Source of the DNA: Gammaproteobacteria bacterium
Lineage (GTDB): Bacteria; Pseudomonadota; Gammaproteobacteria; Thiohalomonadales; Thiohalomonadaceae
Length of the DNA stretch: 64,000 nt
Assembly: GCA_023228645.1 (NCBI GenBank)
Contig: JALOAT010000013.1
Location: 16,395 to 80,394 of the forward strand
Reading direction: 5' to 3'
The notes below the pieces were generated by a model. It searched no databases and was not told the origin of the DNA. It worked only from the letters and a program-made list of their open reading frames with translations. The position numbers were made by a program, and so were the translations under genes. This document shows, piece after piece, positions 8,001 through 18,277 of the stretch; the first letter of the stretch is position 1; each line of letters begins with the position of its first letter.

Positions 8001-8491
8001 TCTGCACCACCTGTCTGTTCGCTAGCACCCGCGAGCTGGTTGAGCAGCTCACCCGCGGGCTGATGCACCGCGGCGGCCTTTTCCATCCCCGGCGTGACAA
8101 TGGGATGGAAACTGGTGGTCTTTTCGGGCTTGGTCGCATGGCACCCGAAACAGTCGATCTTCACACCTGCGTACTGATGGCAGCTTGCGCAGAAGTGCTG
8201 ACCCTCGTGCTTGCCGGCCGCAGCATCATTCTGCTCGGCGGCGTGGCACTCGAGGCACTGCTTGAGGCTGTACTTCGTGGTGCGGACACCGTCATGCATC
8301 GTGTTGTCGCGGTGGGCCATGAGGTAATCCATGTGCTTGCGGCGCATGACATTCGTGTCTTCGACGCACTGATCCCCTTTGGCCTCGGGCAATTGAGGCA
8401 TCGGCACCCGGCCGCCCCCGGCGGCAAGGGCCGGTGCTGACATGGTCAGCACCAGCACCGCCGTGTGGAGTAGCTTGGTCAACCGGTTCAT
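7997..8491 (-). CDS. dsrJ: DsrJ, periplasmic triheme cytochrome c
   Basis: A 164-residue protein with a Sec signal peptide (residues 1 to about 24, ending APALAAGGG) and exactly three heme-binding motifs: CLECH, CASCH and CFGCH. DsrJ is the small triheme cytochrome of DsrMKJOP. One of its hemes has unusual His/Cys axial ligation in A. vinosum, and it is needed for oxidation of stored sulfur. It is translationally coupled to dsrO and lies ten bases after dsrL. Confidence 0.95.
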   Translation of the reverse strand: MNRLTKLLHTAVLVLTMSAPALAAGGGRVPMPQLPEAKGDQCVEDTNVMRRKHMDYLMAHRDNTMHDGVRTTKYSLKQCLECHAAEQNDAAAGKHEGQHFCASCHQYAGVKIDCFGCHATKPEKTTSFHPIVTPGMEKAAAVHQPAGELLNQLAGASEQTGGAE

Positions 8492-8501
8492 CGTTGGCTC
8501 C

Positions 8502-10487
8502 TTACTCGCCCATGCCCATCTGGATGTAGCCGGTGGGGCATACGTCGGCGCAGATGTGGCAACCGATGCACTTGGCGTAGTCGGTGTAGACGTAGCGGCC
8601 CGTGGTCGATTCCTTCTTCGGCGTCTTCAGCACGGCCGCCTGCGGGCAGAACACGATGCAGTTGTCACACTCGAAGCACATGCCGCAGCTCATGCAACGC
8701 TTGGCCTCGGCGATGACTTCGGCTTCTTCGAGCGCCACCAGACGCTCCTCGAAGTGACCCAGGACCTGGTCGGCATCCACTTCGATGTGCTTGCGCTTGT
8801 GACGCGGCGTGAAGGCAAAGTGACCGAGGAACAGCTCGTCGGCGGAGATGATCTCGTGGGCCGAGCGGTCTTCGTAGTTGTGCACCGCGAACTTGTCGGA
8901 CGAGGTGCCGCGCAGGCCCAAGTCGATTTCCTTCGCGAAGCCCTCGGCTTGGACGATCTCGTCCTTCGCCTTGGCCTTGAAGGAGTCGGGCTCCAGACCG
9001 GCTTCACGCAGCTTGTTCAGCAGGTTGAAATGGTGCACGTCCACCTTCGGGCGATTCACCAGCTGCTCATGCTTCAGGTAGTGGTCGACGCTCTCGACCG
9101 CAACCGATGCCTGGCCGATGGCGGTGGTGAGCAGGTGGGGACGCACGATGTCGCCGCACACGAAGTAACCGGGCTTGTTCGGCACCTGGAAGTGCTTGTC
9201 GGCATCGATCAGGCCACGCGCGTTCTGGAAGGACTCCATGCCCTCGAGATTACCGGTCTGGCCGATGGCGGCGACGACCAGGTCTGCTTCGATGACGTAT
9301 TCGGAACCCTCGATGGCCTTGCCCTTGTCGTCGAGCTTGGCGACCTTCAGGCCCGTGGCACGACCGTCGGCACCCTTGACGACCTCGACCGGGCTCAGCT
9401 GACCGAAGATCTTGACACCCTCGCGGGTGGCATCTTCGATCTCGTGCTGGGCCGCCGGCATCTTCTCGATGGGCGAGCGGGAAATCAGGGTCACGTCAGC
9501 GCCCTGGCGCTGTGCGCTCTTGGCGACGTCGCTGGCGGTGTGGCCGAGGATGATGTACTCGGGGCGATCCTTCTCGTTCTCGACGGTGATGTGGCCGAGA
9601 CGGCGGGCCACGGAGGCCACGTCGATGGAGGTATCGCCACCACCGATGACCAGCACCTTGCCGGACACGTGCTGCAGTCGACCTTCATTGAAGGCGGCCA
9701 GGAAGGCCACGCCGGTGATGCAGTTGGGGGCGTCGGCGCCGGGCACGGGCAGGGCGCGGCCGGACTGGGCACCCAGGGCGAAGATGATGGCGTCGTACTG
9801 CTTCTCGAGGTCGGCCAGCTGAACGTCCTTGCCCACCTTGACACCGCACTTTACTTCTACACCCATACCGGTAATGCGGTTGATCTCGCCATCGAGCACG
9901 TCACGGGGCATGCGGTAGCCGGGGATGCCGTAACGCATCATGCCGCCGAGCTGGGGCAGGGCTTCGAAAATGGTCACGCCATGGCCCTTGCGGCGCAGCT
10001 GGTAGGCCGCAGCCAGGCCGGCCGGGCCGCCGCCGATGATGGCGATCTTCTTGCCGGTGTCGGCACCAACCTGGAATTGCAGGCCGGCCTTCAGGGCCTG
10101 GTCACCGATGTACTGCTCGACGGAGTTGATACCGACGAAATCTTCGACCTGGTTACGGTTGCAGCCATCTTCGCAGGGCGCCGGGCACACGCGACCCATC
10201 ACGGACGGGAACGGGTTCGCGTCGGTGGAGCGGCGGAAGGCGTATTCCTGCATGGTCATGCCGGCCGGGGCCTTCTCCATGCCGCGGATGATGTCCAGGT
10301 AACCACGGATGTCCTCACCGGCAGGGCAGCTGCCCTGGCAAGGCGGCGTACGGTGCACGTAGGTGGGGCACTTATGGGTCCAGCTCGCCTGCCAGATTTC
10401 CTGATTCCACGAACGGGGCTTGCTGTCGCCGTCCTTGTAGCGGCGGAAGGTCAGATTCTTCTTCATGTCGTCGCTGGAAGTCGCCAT
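8502..10487 (-). CDS. dsrL: DsrL, FAD/NAD(P)H iron-sulfur oxidoreductase
   Basis: A 661-residue protein of the glutamate-synthase small-subunit type. The N-terminal cysteine domain (CPTYVHRTPPCQGSCPAGED) is followed by an FAD-binding GGGPAGLAAAYQLRRKG, an NAD(P)-binding IGGGDTSIDVASVARRLG, and a C-terminal pair of 4Fe-4S sites (CMSCGMCFECDNC; CIGCHICADVCP). DsrL copurifies with DsrAB in sulfur oxidisers and links sulfur oxidation to NAD(P)H. The presence of dsrL together with dsrEFH argues for the oxidative direction of the pathway. Confidence 0.95.
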   Translation of the reverse strand: MATSSDDMKKNLTFRRYKDGDSKPRSWNQEIWQASWTHKCPTYVHRTPPCQGSCPAGEDIRGYLDIIRGMEKAPAGMTMQEYAFRRSTDANPFPSVMGRVCPAPCEDGCNRNQVEDFVGINSVEQYIGDQALKAGLQFQVGADTGKKIAIIGGGPAGLAAAYQLRRKGHGVTIFEALPQLGGMMRYGIPGYRMPRDVLDGEINRITGMGVEVKCGVKVGKDVQLADLEKQYDAIIFALGAQSGRALPVPGADAPNCITGVAFLAAFNEGRLQHVSGKVLVIGGGDTSIDVASVARRLGHITVENEKDRPEYIILGHTASDVAKSAQRQGADVTLISRSPIEKMPAAQHEIEDATREGVKIFGQLSPVEVVKGADGRATGLKVAKLDDKGKAIEGSEYVIEADLVVAAIGQTGNLEGMESFQNARGLIDADKHFQVPNKPGYFVCGDIVRPHLLTTAIGQASVAVESVDHYLKHEQLVNRPKVDVHHFNLLNKLREAGLEPDSFKAKAKDEIVQAEGFAKEIDLGLRGTSSDKFAVHNYEDRSAHEIISADELFLGHFAFTPRHKRKHIEVDADQVLGHFEERLVALEEAEVIAEAKRCMSCGMCFECDNCIVFCPQAAVLKTPKKESTTGRYVYTDYAKCIGCHICADVCPTGYIQMGMGE

Positions 10488-10547
10488 TTCGAATCTCCTA
10501 TGCGTTAAACCTTGTTATGTCCCGCCGTCTGGCGAGTCACGAATGAA

Positions 10548-12107
<1,560 letters not shown>

Positions 12108-12142
12108 GCGATTCTCCTTAGTTCACTGTCCGGCTCGTGCGT

Positions 12143-12871
12143 TCACTTGTCCAGGCTGGCAGCCCAGGGCGCCAGATGGCGGCGCTCGCGGGGGTTGTCG
12201 ATCTGGTTACGGGTCGGGCTGAAGAAGACGCCCGGGGCATGTAGCAGCTTGCTGATGGGGAAGACGATCATCAGCACTGCGACGAGGAACAGGTGTACCA
12301 GCAGCGCCGGATCGGTCGGCAGCGGCTGGGGGTCGAAGTACATCAGGCCGAGGAAGAAGGTCTTCACCGCGACGATGTCGGTGTGGGCCACGAACTTCAT
12401 ACCGAGGCCGCTGATGCCAATGCCGACGAGCAAGGCAAGCATCAGGTGATCGGATGGGCCGGTGATGTAGCGGATGCGCTCCACCACGATGCGGCGGCCC
12501 CACAGCGCGAGCAGACCCGCGACCATGGCGAGGCCACCGTAGATGCCGAAGGGCTGGACCGACGTGAGCAGCAAGCCCGGTTCGGCGATGAAATAGCGCC
12601 CGTGGCGCAGCAGCACAAGGGCCAGGCCCACATGGAACATCCAGCCAAAAATCCAGATCCACTTGTTGGATTTGAACAGACTTTCGAACAGCACGACCTC
12701 ACGGGCCATGCGCAACACCACCCCCGACCCAGTGGTCGGCGCGGGCGTCGTGGGAATCTTGAGCGGAGCGGGCGTCTTGGCGTACTGCGTGATCTTGCGG
12801 GCAAGCCCGAGTACGAACAATCCCGTCGCCAGGTAGAAAAGAACCACGTAAAACGTCGTCAGGAACGACAT
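12143..12871 (-). CDS. dsrM: DsrM, membrane diheme cytochrome b subunit
   Basis: A 242-residue protein (NarI-like) with about five membrane segments, starting at MSFLTTFYVVLFYLATGLFV. Histidines in FHVGLALVLLRHGRY and in VHLFLVAVLMI are candidate heme b ligands. DsrM anchors DsrK and exchanges electrons with the quinone pool. An in-frame start 12 codons upstream exists, but the chosen ATG begins directly at the first membrane helix, as in homologues. Confidence 0.93.
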   Translation of the reverse strand: MSFLTTFYVVLFYLATGLFVLGLARKITQYAKTPAPLKIPTTPAPTTGSGVVLRMAREVVLFESLFKSNKWIWIFGWMFHVGLALVLLRHGRYFIAEPGLLLTSVQPFGIYGGLAMVAGLLALWGRRIVVERIRYITGPSDHLMLALLVGIGISGLGMKFVAHTDIVAVKTFFLGLMYFDPQPLPTDPALLVHLFLVAVLMIVFPISKLLHAPGVFFSPTRNQIDNPRERRHLAPWAASLDK

Positions 12872-12908
12872 CGGACAACGACCCTCTGCTGATGGAGAAC
12901 CAAGCAAC

Positions 12909-12928
12909 GGGGGGGATTACTCCCCCCC
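12909..12928 (-). promoter_or_regulatory. intercistronic G7/C7 hairpin between dsrC and dsrM
   Basis: Seven G and seven C residues separated by ATTACT form a perfect stem in the 70-bp gap between dsrC and the dsrM start. There is no T-run, so it is more likely a transcript-stability or processing element than a terminator. DsrC is normally made in large excess over DsrM, and such a hairpin at the 3' end of dsrC is a plausible way to achieve this. Confidence 0.6.
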
Positions 12929-12941
12929 GAAAGCCCAAGGC

Positions 12942-13274
12942 TTAGATGCAGCCGGTCGGCTTCGGCAGGCCGGCGATCTTGCACGCCTGCTTGGCGGGAC
13001 CGTAGGGGAACAGCTCGTACAGGTACTTGCTGTTGCCCTTCTCAGGCCCAAGCTTCTTGCCGATGGCCTTGGTCAGCACGCGGACCGCCGGGGCGATCTG
13101 GTACTCGTTGTAGTACTCGCGCAGGAAGTGGATCACTTCCCAATGGGCGTCGGTCATCTCAACGCTTTCGCTCTTGGCGAGCTCGATGGCCGCAGCCTCA
13201 TCCCAGTCGGCCAGGTTGAGCAGGTAGCCTTCTTCGTCGGTCGCAAGCGACTTGCCGTTTACTTCAAGTGCCAT
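12942..13274 (-). CDS. dsrC: DsrC, sulfur-carrier protein
   Basis: A 110-residue protein with the complete DsrC C-terminal arm: the two redox cysteines are Cys98 (PAKQACKIAGLP) and the penultimate Cys109, eleven residues apart. Persulfidated DsrC carries sulfur from DsrEFH to DsrAB, and its Cys-Cys trisulfide or disulfide form is the substrate of DsrMK. The helical core matches TusE/DsrC. It is located between dsrH and dsrM as in purple sulfur bacteria. Confidence 0.97.
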   Translation of the reverse strand: MALEVNGKSLATDEEGYLLNLADWDEAAAIELAKSESVEMTDAHWEVIHFLREYYNEYQIAPAVRVLTKAIGKKLGPEKGNSKYLYELFPYGPAKQACKIAGLPKPTGCI

Positions 13275-13308
13275 GACATCATCTCCTCAGTCAGTTGAAA
13301 TCTCGGAA

Positions 13309-13608
13309 CTACAGCCAGGCTTGTACCTTGCCGTTTTCAACGGCAAGGTCAACAAATCCACTGTAATCGACGAGCTTGATACCATCCATGACCTTGGCGC
13401 GCACGCCACGGGCTTTCAGGTCCGGTTCCAGCGCACAGATGGTGAAGTCAGCCATCGCCTTCTTCAGCGTGTCGGCCACTGCGGTGTTCTGCACGGCGGC
13501 GTAAACGCCGTCCTCGATGAGCAGAATGGTGCTGCCCTTGGTGGCATACGCCAGACAGCTCTCGAGGGAGTTCTTCTCAAAAGGCGACTTGTTAACGGTG
13601 TGCAACAT
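13309..13608 (-). CDS. dsrH: DsrH, TusB-like subunit
   Basis: A 99-residue protein of the DsrH/TusB family with its conserved cysteine in SLESCLAYA (residue 18). With DsrE and DsrF it forms the alpha2-beta2-gamma2 sulfurtransferase complex that hands sulfur to DsrC. The motif TILLIEDGVYAAVQNT is typical. It lies 12 bases after dsrF. Confidence 0.94.
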   Translation of the reverse strand: MLHTVNKSPFEKNSLESCLAYATKGSTILLIEDGVYAAVQNTAVADTLKKAMADFTICALEPDLKARGVRAKVMDGIKLVDYSGFVDLAVENGKVQAWL

Positions 13609-13620
13609 GCTTTTTCCCTC

Positions 13621-14007
13621 TTAAAAGGTCAGGACGACGTCCTGCTCTTCCATCAGGCCGGCGATCTCTTCACGAGACATCACCTGCACGTCGACGAGCA
13701 GATCTTCTTCCGACAAACCGCGGGCCTCGAGTGCGTCTTTTTCAACGTAGAGCTTCTCCACGTCGTACATCTCCAGGGCGCGGTAGGTGGGGGAGAAGTT
13801 CTTCATGCCGATGTCGGCGGTGTCCTGGCCCTTGACGAGCTGGTAGACGCCGTCATCGATGAACACCAGGCTGACATCCTGCTCGAAGGCGGCACCGATG
13901 AGCACCACTTCGAGAGATTCCAGCGCGTAGATGGTGCCGTACGGAGCCTTGCGGTTCACGTAGCAGAACTTCTTGACTGCGCCGCCTTCCATCATTTCGT
14001 CACTCAT
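13621..14007 (-). CDS. dsrF: DsrF, TusC-like subunit
   Basis: A 128-residue DsrE-fold protein starting at MSDEMMEGGAVKKFCYVNRKAPYG. The phrase VSLVFIDDGVYQLVKGQDT is characteristic of DsrF/TusC. It belongs to the DsrEFH sulfur-relay complex. Stop and start distances of 12-15 bases to its neighbours indicate translation as one unit. Confidence 0.94.
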   Translation of the reverse strand: MSDEMMEGGAVKKFCYVNRKAPYGTIYALESLEVVLIGAAFEQDVSLVFIDDGVYQLVKGQDTADIGMKNFSPTYRALEMYDVEKLYVEKDALEARGLSEEDLLVDVQVMSREEIAGLMEEQDVVLTF

Positions 14008-14022
14008 TGCTTGCTCCCCAAA

Positions 14023-14415
14023 TCAGTCGCCGAACACCACGAGGCGATCGGACTGAATGCCGCCTTCGATCAACTGTCCGAGACCCGAGATACGGAAGCC
14101 CGGAGCGATGTTGTCTGCGTCCTTACCGTTGCGCTTCGCCTCGTCGGCGTCGGCGATGCCGCGGCGCTGGGCCGCGGCAACGCAGACGACGAGGTCGATG
14201 TTGTGCTTGGCAGCAAGGTCGCTCCAACGGTTGACGATGTTGCGGTCATCCTGGGGCGGCGTGGTCAGGCGCGTCGCGTTGTTGACGCCGTCGTGGTAGA
14301 AGAACACGCGAAAAATCTCGTGACCCTTCGCCAGCGCAGCTTCACAAAACTTGTACGCGCTGTCCGACGCCTGGTGAGTGTACGGACCCTCGTTAACCTG
14401 GATCGTAAACTTCAT
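14023..14415 (-). CDS. dsrE: DsrE, active-site subunit of DsrEFH
   Basis: A 130-residue protein with the active-site cysteine at residue 78 (IDLVVCVAAAQRRG), the same number as the persulfide-carrying Cys78 of A. vinosum DsrE. It receives sulfur (via TusA and rhodanese) and transfers it to DsrC. The presence of DsrEFH is a marker for sulfur-oxidising rather than sulfate-reducing dsr systems. Confidence 0.95.
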   Translation of the reverse strand: MKFTIQVNEGPYTHQASDSAYKFCEAALAKGHEIFRVFFYHDGVNNATRLTTPPQDDRNIVNRWSDLAAKHNIDLVVCVAAAQRRGIADADEAKRNGKDADNIAPGFRISGLGQLIEGGIQSDRLVVFGD

Positions 14416-14434
14416 TGGAACGTCTTACCTCTGC

Positions 14435-15505
14435 TTAGAAGCGGATGTGAGCCGAAGCGTTCAGGTTCACACGACCACCGCGCCAGTTGTCGATGTGGTA
14501 CTTGGTGAACGGCAGACCGGTCAGTTCGAAGAAACGGGGCCAACCGATACGCTCGACCCAGTCACCGATACGTTCCCAATCCTTCGCGTCCGCCTTGTAG
14601 ACGGCGAGGATCTTCTTCACGACCGCAGCGACTTCCGGCCAACGCGGGGCGTTGTTCGGCAGGCCGGCAGCGACCAGCTTGTGGAACATCGGCTTGGAGC
14701 GGGCGTTGGAGTGCTTACCGCCGACCCAGATGGCGAGCTTGGAGTGCTCGGGATCGTTGATCTGCATCGGGGGGCACGGCGGGAAGCAGGCGCCGCAGCA
14801 CACGCACTTCTTCTCGTCGATTTCCAGCGAGGGCTTGCCGTTGACCATGGCCGGACGGATGGCAGCCACCGGGCAACGCGCCACGACGGACGGGCGTTCG
14901 CACACGTTGGCAACCAGGTCGTGGTTGATCTTGGGCGGCTTGGTGTGCTGGATGTTGATGGCGATATCACCCTGGCCGCCGCAGTTGATCTGGCAGCAGG
15001 AGGTGGTGATGTGCACGCGGTTCGGCATGTCTTCCTTCACGAACTCTTCGTGCAACTCATCCATCAGCGCCTTCACCACGCCGGAGGCGTCGGTGGCGGG
15101 GATGTCGCAGTGCAGCCAGCCCTGGGTGTGGGAGATCATGGTCACCGAGGGACCGGTGCCGCCGATCGGGAAGCCTTCCTTCTGGAGGGCGTCAATCAGG
15201 GGCTGCACCTTGGCTTCGCTGCTGACCATGTACTCGATGTTGGAACGCATGGTGAAGCGCACGTGGCCTTCGGCGAACTTGTCGGCGATGTCGCACAGCT
15301 TGCGGATGGTGTATACGTCCATCTGGCGCTGGGTGCCGGCGCGGACGGTCCACACCTTGTCACCGCTCTTGGCGACGTGCATCAGCACGCCGGGACGCGG
15401 ACGCTCGTGATACTTCCATTGGCCGAAGTTCTTCTTCAGCACGGGGTGCATGAACGGAAACGGATCCGGCACGCCACTCTCAATCGGCATACGAGGAGCA
15501 GACAT
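14435..15505 (-). CDS. dsrB: dissimilatory sulfite reductase beta subunit
   Basis: A 356-residue protein, started at the second of two adjacent ATGs, five bases after GGAGG (15511-15515). It has siroheme/4Fe-4S region cysteines (TSCCQINCGGQGD) and a ferredoxin insertion (KKCVCCGACFPPCPPM). With DsrA it forms the cytoplasmic sulfite reductase that here runs in reverse, oxidising DsrC-bound sulfur to sulfite. An upstream in-frame extension to 15583 lacks a ribosome site. Confidence 0.96.
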   Translation of the reverse strand: MSAPRMPIESGVPDPFPFMHPVLKKNFGQWKYHERPRPGVLMHVAKSGDKVWTVRAGTQRQMDVYTIRKLCDIADKFAEGHVRFTMRSNIEYMVSSEAKVQPLIDALQKEGFPIGGTGPSVTMISHTQGWLHCDIPATDASGVVKALMDELHEEFVKEDMPNRVHITTSCCQINCGGQGDIAINIQHTKPPKINHDLVANVCERPSVVARCPVAAIRPAMVNGKPSLEIDEKKCVCCGACFPPCPPMQINDPEHSKLAIWVGGKHSNARSKPMFHKLVAAGLPNNAPRWPEVAAVVKKILAVYKADAKDWERIGDWVERIGWPRFFELTGLPFTKYHIDNWRGGRVNLNASAHIRF

Positions 15506-15601
15506 CATTACCTCCGATTTCTCTCGAAAATTGCAGCTTGTTTGGTTTTGCGGAGCGCCCCGTTCCGGCGACGCCCCGCACAAGGTCGATCTCAGGGCCG
15601 A

Positions 15602-16867
15602 TTAGTTGGCAGCGGCCGCCTTACGCTCGAACCACTTCTTCGCTTCCTCGTCCCAGCCGTCGGTACGGATGTAGGAGTTGGTGCGCGGCTGGTTGACCAT
15701 GTTCGGGTCGACGTCGAGGCCGAGGCCTTCGAGGAAGTTGACCAAGCCGATACGCTCGATCATTTCGCCGGTACGCTCATGCTCCAGGGCGTTTTCAGCG
15801 AAGAAGTCGATGGCGTTCTGGGCCAGCTCGATGAGCTTCTCGTAGTCCTCGTCGGTTTCCAGCTTCATGAAGGGAACGACCACGGTGCCCATCAGGTCGC
15901 CGATCTTCAGGGTGCGCTTGCCACCGATGAGGATGCTCACGCCCTTGTCGTTGCCCGGGGACAGCGCCTTGGTCATGACGTTGATGCAGTGCATGCAACG
16001 GACGCAGTTCTTGTTGTCGACGTCGAGGGTATCGTCGTCGTTCAGGGACAGCGCGTTGGTGGGGCAGCGGGTGATGACGTTGTCGATGACGTACTTGCGG
16101 CCCTTGGCGGCCACGTAGTTCTTCACCTCGGCCTGGTCGACCTGGATGTCGTCACGCCAGGTGCCGATCACGGCCATGTCGGCGCGCTGGATGGAGTTCA
16201 TGCAGTCGTTGGCGCAACCCGACACCTTGAACTTGAACTTGTAGGGCAGGGCCGGACGGTGCATGTCGTCCAGGAAGCTGTTCACCAGTTCACGGTGGGC
16301 GCGCTGCTCATTGGTGCAGGAGTGCTCGCAGCGGGCGGCACCCACGCAGGACATGCCGGTGCGCACGGCAGGGCCGGCGCCACCGAGGTCGAAGCCCATT
16401 TCATTCATCTCGTCGAAGGCGGGCTGCACGTTGGCGGTGCTGCAACCTTGGAACATGATGTCACCGGACTGGCCGTGGAAAGCGATGAGGCCGGAACCGT
16501 ATTTCTCCCAGATGTCGCAGAACTTGCGCAGGGTGGCGGTATCGTAGTGCATGCCGGCGGGGGGCATGATGCGGAGGGTGTGGAACTCAGCAGCCTCGGG
16601 GAACAGAGCCTTGTCGTTCTCGTCCTTCAGCTCGGTGAAGCGGGGGATGATGCCGCCGCCGTAACCGATGACACCCACGGTGCCGCCCTTCCAGTAGCCC
16701 TTGCGGGTGCGGTAGGAGGTCTCGAGCTGACCGAGCAGGTCCTTCATCATGGGGGCGTAGGTCTTGCCCTCATCGTTGGCCAGGCGCTTCAGCCCGGTCA
16801 CGAAGCTCGGCCACGGACCACTTTCCAGTTGGTCAAGCAACGGGGTGTCGTGCAATTTGTTCGCCAT
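15602..16867 (-). CDS. dsrA: dissimilatory sulfite reductase alpha subunit
   Basis: A 421-residue protein starting at MANKLHDTPLLDQLESGPWP with GGAGA eight bases upstream. Siroheme-4Fe4S ligands are visible in SCVGAARCEHSC and VSGCANDCMN, and the ferredoxin-type site in NCVRCMHCINV. It is the first gene of a minus-strand operon that can be followed through to dsrR. The upstream region holds paired palindromes (see 17010-17143). Length and motifs are typical of the reverse-type enzyme. Confidence 0.96.
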   Translation of the reverse strand: MANKLHDTPLLDQLESGPWPSFVTGLKRLANDEGKTYAPMMKDLLGQLETSYRTRKGYWKGGTVGVIGYGGGIIPRFTELKDENDKALFPEAAEFHTLRIMPPAGMHYDTATLRKFCDIWEKYGSGLIAFHGQSGDIMFQGCSTANVQPAFDEMNEMGFDLGGAGPAVRTGMSCVGAARCEHSCTNEQRAHRELVNSFLDDMHRPALPYKFKFKVSGCANDCMNSIQRADMAVIGTWRDDIQVDQAEVKNYVAAKGRKYVIDNVITRCPTNALSLNDDDTLDVDNKNCVRCMHCINVMTKALSPGNDKGVSILIGGKRTLKIGDLMGTVVVPFMKLETDEDYEKLIELAQNAIDFFAENALEHERTGEMIERIGLVNFLEGLGLDVDPNMVNQPRTNSYIRTDGWDEEAKKWFERKAAAAN

Positions 16868-17402
16868 TACTCTTTCTCCCGTAGAGATTTGTTGAGTTAC
16901 GTACCGCCGGGCCTGGTTTTCCGCCGGTACGTGCTGCAGGTCACCCTGCACACGTCATTTCGCTTGAACAGCACCGTGGAGCGCACAGTGCCTCCAATTG
17001 GCCAGAAGTTTAGGAGTTCCTAATGGGCTGAAGTATCTTTCCAATGGGGGGTGAGGCTGCGATTGGCGGCTATCCTGAATGGGGTATGTTATCACCCTAT
17101 CAACTCAGCTAATAAGCTTATTTCAATATTAAGAAGTCTTAATGTGCCAATCACTTGGAACCACCCCACGGCTAGCCTGGTCAGGTCTCCGGGACTGCCG
17201 GCACCGTAATGCCCCTTGCGAGGCGTCACACTCTGCGATAAATAGCTGACTAAACAGCTACGTTATCCGGGCCTAAACTACGTGGCGGCTTTTCTACCCG
17301 ATTCCCGCCCAGAAGGAAAGGACTTGATGCACCCAACGTCCTTTCCTGGGTCCAAGGACAAACCCGGATGATTTTTTCCGTTTTGGTGCGAGAGGACGCG
17401 AC
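16868..17402. other. divergent intergenic region between dsrA and the Cas6/RspA operon
   Basis: This 535-bp region carries no convincing gene. Besides the paired palindromes it holds TAGCTG-N6-CAGCTA (17243-17260) and a 9-bp inverted repeat GGAAAGGAC/GTCCTTTCC (17315-17323 and 17338-17346) shortly before the small plus-strand gene. The middle part is AT-richer than its surroundings. It must contain the promoters for both directions. Confidence 0.6.
17010..17143. promoter_or_regulatory. two related palindromes upstream of dsrA (candidate operators)
   Basis: TTAGGA-GT-TCCTAA (17010-17023) and ATTAAGA-AG-TCTTAAT (17128-17143) are perfect palindromes with two-base centres and nearly the same half-site (TTARGA). 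Their centres are 119 bp apart. The first lies 143 bp upstream of the dsrA start. Paired similar palindromes in front of a strongly regulated operon suggest binding sites for a dimeric regulator; none is identified in the window. Confidence 0.5.
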
Positions 17403-17579
17403 ATGCTGTATTTGAGCGAAGTGCTCATCCAGAACCCGCAGCTTGAGACGTTCGAGGCGCTGGTCGAGGTGGTGAAGGAACGGGCCAGGTCCGAGATGTT
17501 CTTCCGGATCGACGTCAAGCCGAATTTCTCGGATACCCCGGACAACTGGGAGGACCGCCTCGAAGCGGCGTTTACCTGA
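17403..17579 (+). CDS. small protein of unknown function (58 aa)
   Basis: A short open frame, MLYLSEVLIQNPQLETF to EAAFT, that ends one base before the next gene's ATG. The tight spacing, acidic C-terminal half and position as first gene of a plus-strand operon support coding. No ribosome site is obvious (GAGAGGACGCGACATG). No family is recognised. It is amphipathic and probably cytosolic. It could be a partner of the 231-residue protein that follows. Confidence 0.55.
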   Translation: MLYLSEVLIQNPQLETFEALVEVVKERARSEMFFRIDVKPNFSDTPDNWEDRLEAAFT

Positions 17580-17580
17580 C

Positions 17581-18276
17581 ATGAAATACCTGAAAGACGA
17601 TTTACCGGGCGACGCCGAGTGTTCCCAGGATGTCGTGAAGTCCAGCGAACTGCTGCAAAAACGCCTGGCCGACCTGGATGCGGCGCTGGCCGGGGGATTG
17701 GCGCCGGTGGACCACGCCCGGGCGCTGCTCGACGCCGCCTATATATTGCTGGACCTGGAACGGCAGGATGAGGCCTATACACGGGCCCGCGAGGCCTTCG
17801 ATGTGGTAGTTCCCCTCGAAGACTGGGAACAGGCGGTGCAGGCCTGTGACGTCATGTCCCAGACCGACGCACCCGACGCCGCCAAGGCCCTGGCGCACGG
17901 GGTCTGGCTCGGCGTGACTTACCCCATCGATCCGGAGCTGTCTGTGGCCATCCTGCAGCGCCTGGTGGAGGAAACCCCGCCCAAGGCCGACGGCGCTGCC
18001 GTGGCGGCGGCTGCCGCACGCTATATCGTCGACCTGCGTGCCGAGGGCAAGAAGCGCAGCGACCTGCAGTTCTTCGTGGCGCAGCTGCTCGGCAACGTGG
18101 CGCGCCAGCACAGCGGCGTCGACAGCCAGGAACTGTTCGATTTCTGGAGCGAACGCATGCAGCTGGACGATCCCGCGCTGGTATTGTCGCGACTGGCGAA
18201 GATCCTCGACGTACTGGTTCCCGACGCATGGTGGTACGACCGCGATGCGCTGCGGGCCCGGCTGCCGGCAGACTGA
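17581..18276 (+). CDS. conserved hypothetical protein, helical, in the Cas6/RspA operon
   Basis: A 231-residue protein predicted to be almost all alpha-helical, with TPR- or HEAT-like phrasing (ALLDAAYILLDLERQDEAYTRAREAF). No signal peptide or membrane segment is seen. It sits between the 58-residue gene and the Cas6-like gene, whose ATG begins one base after its stop, so the three are likely translated together. Function unknown; a protein-protein scaffold is a reasonable guess from the helical repeats only. Confidence 0.75.
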   Translation: MKYLKDDLPGDAECSQDVVKSSELLQKRLADLDAALAGGLAPVDHARALLDAAYILLDLERQDEAYTRAREAFDVVVPLEDWEQAVQACDVMSQTDAPDAAKALAHGVWLGVTYPIDPELSVAILQRLVEETPPKADGAAVAAAAARYIVDLRAEGKKRSDLQFFVAQLLGNVARQHSGVDSQELFDFWSERMQLDDPALVLSRLAKILDVLVPDAWWYDRDALRARLPAD

Positions 18277-18277
18277 C

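Noticed and set aside
14378..17023. An 881-codon plus-strand frame over dsrB and dsrA
   Set aside because: Antisense to two well-identified genes; its His/Val/Gly-rich composition is typical of GC-rich shadow translation.
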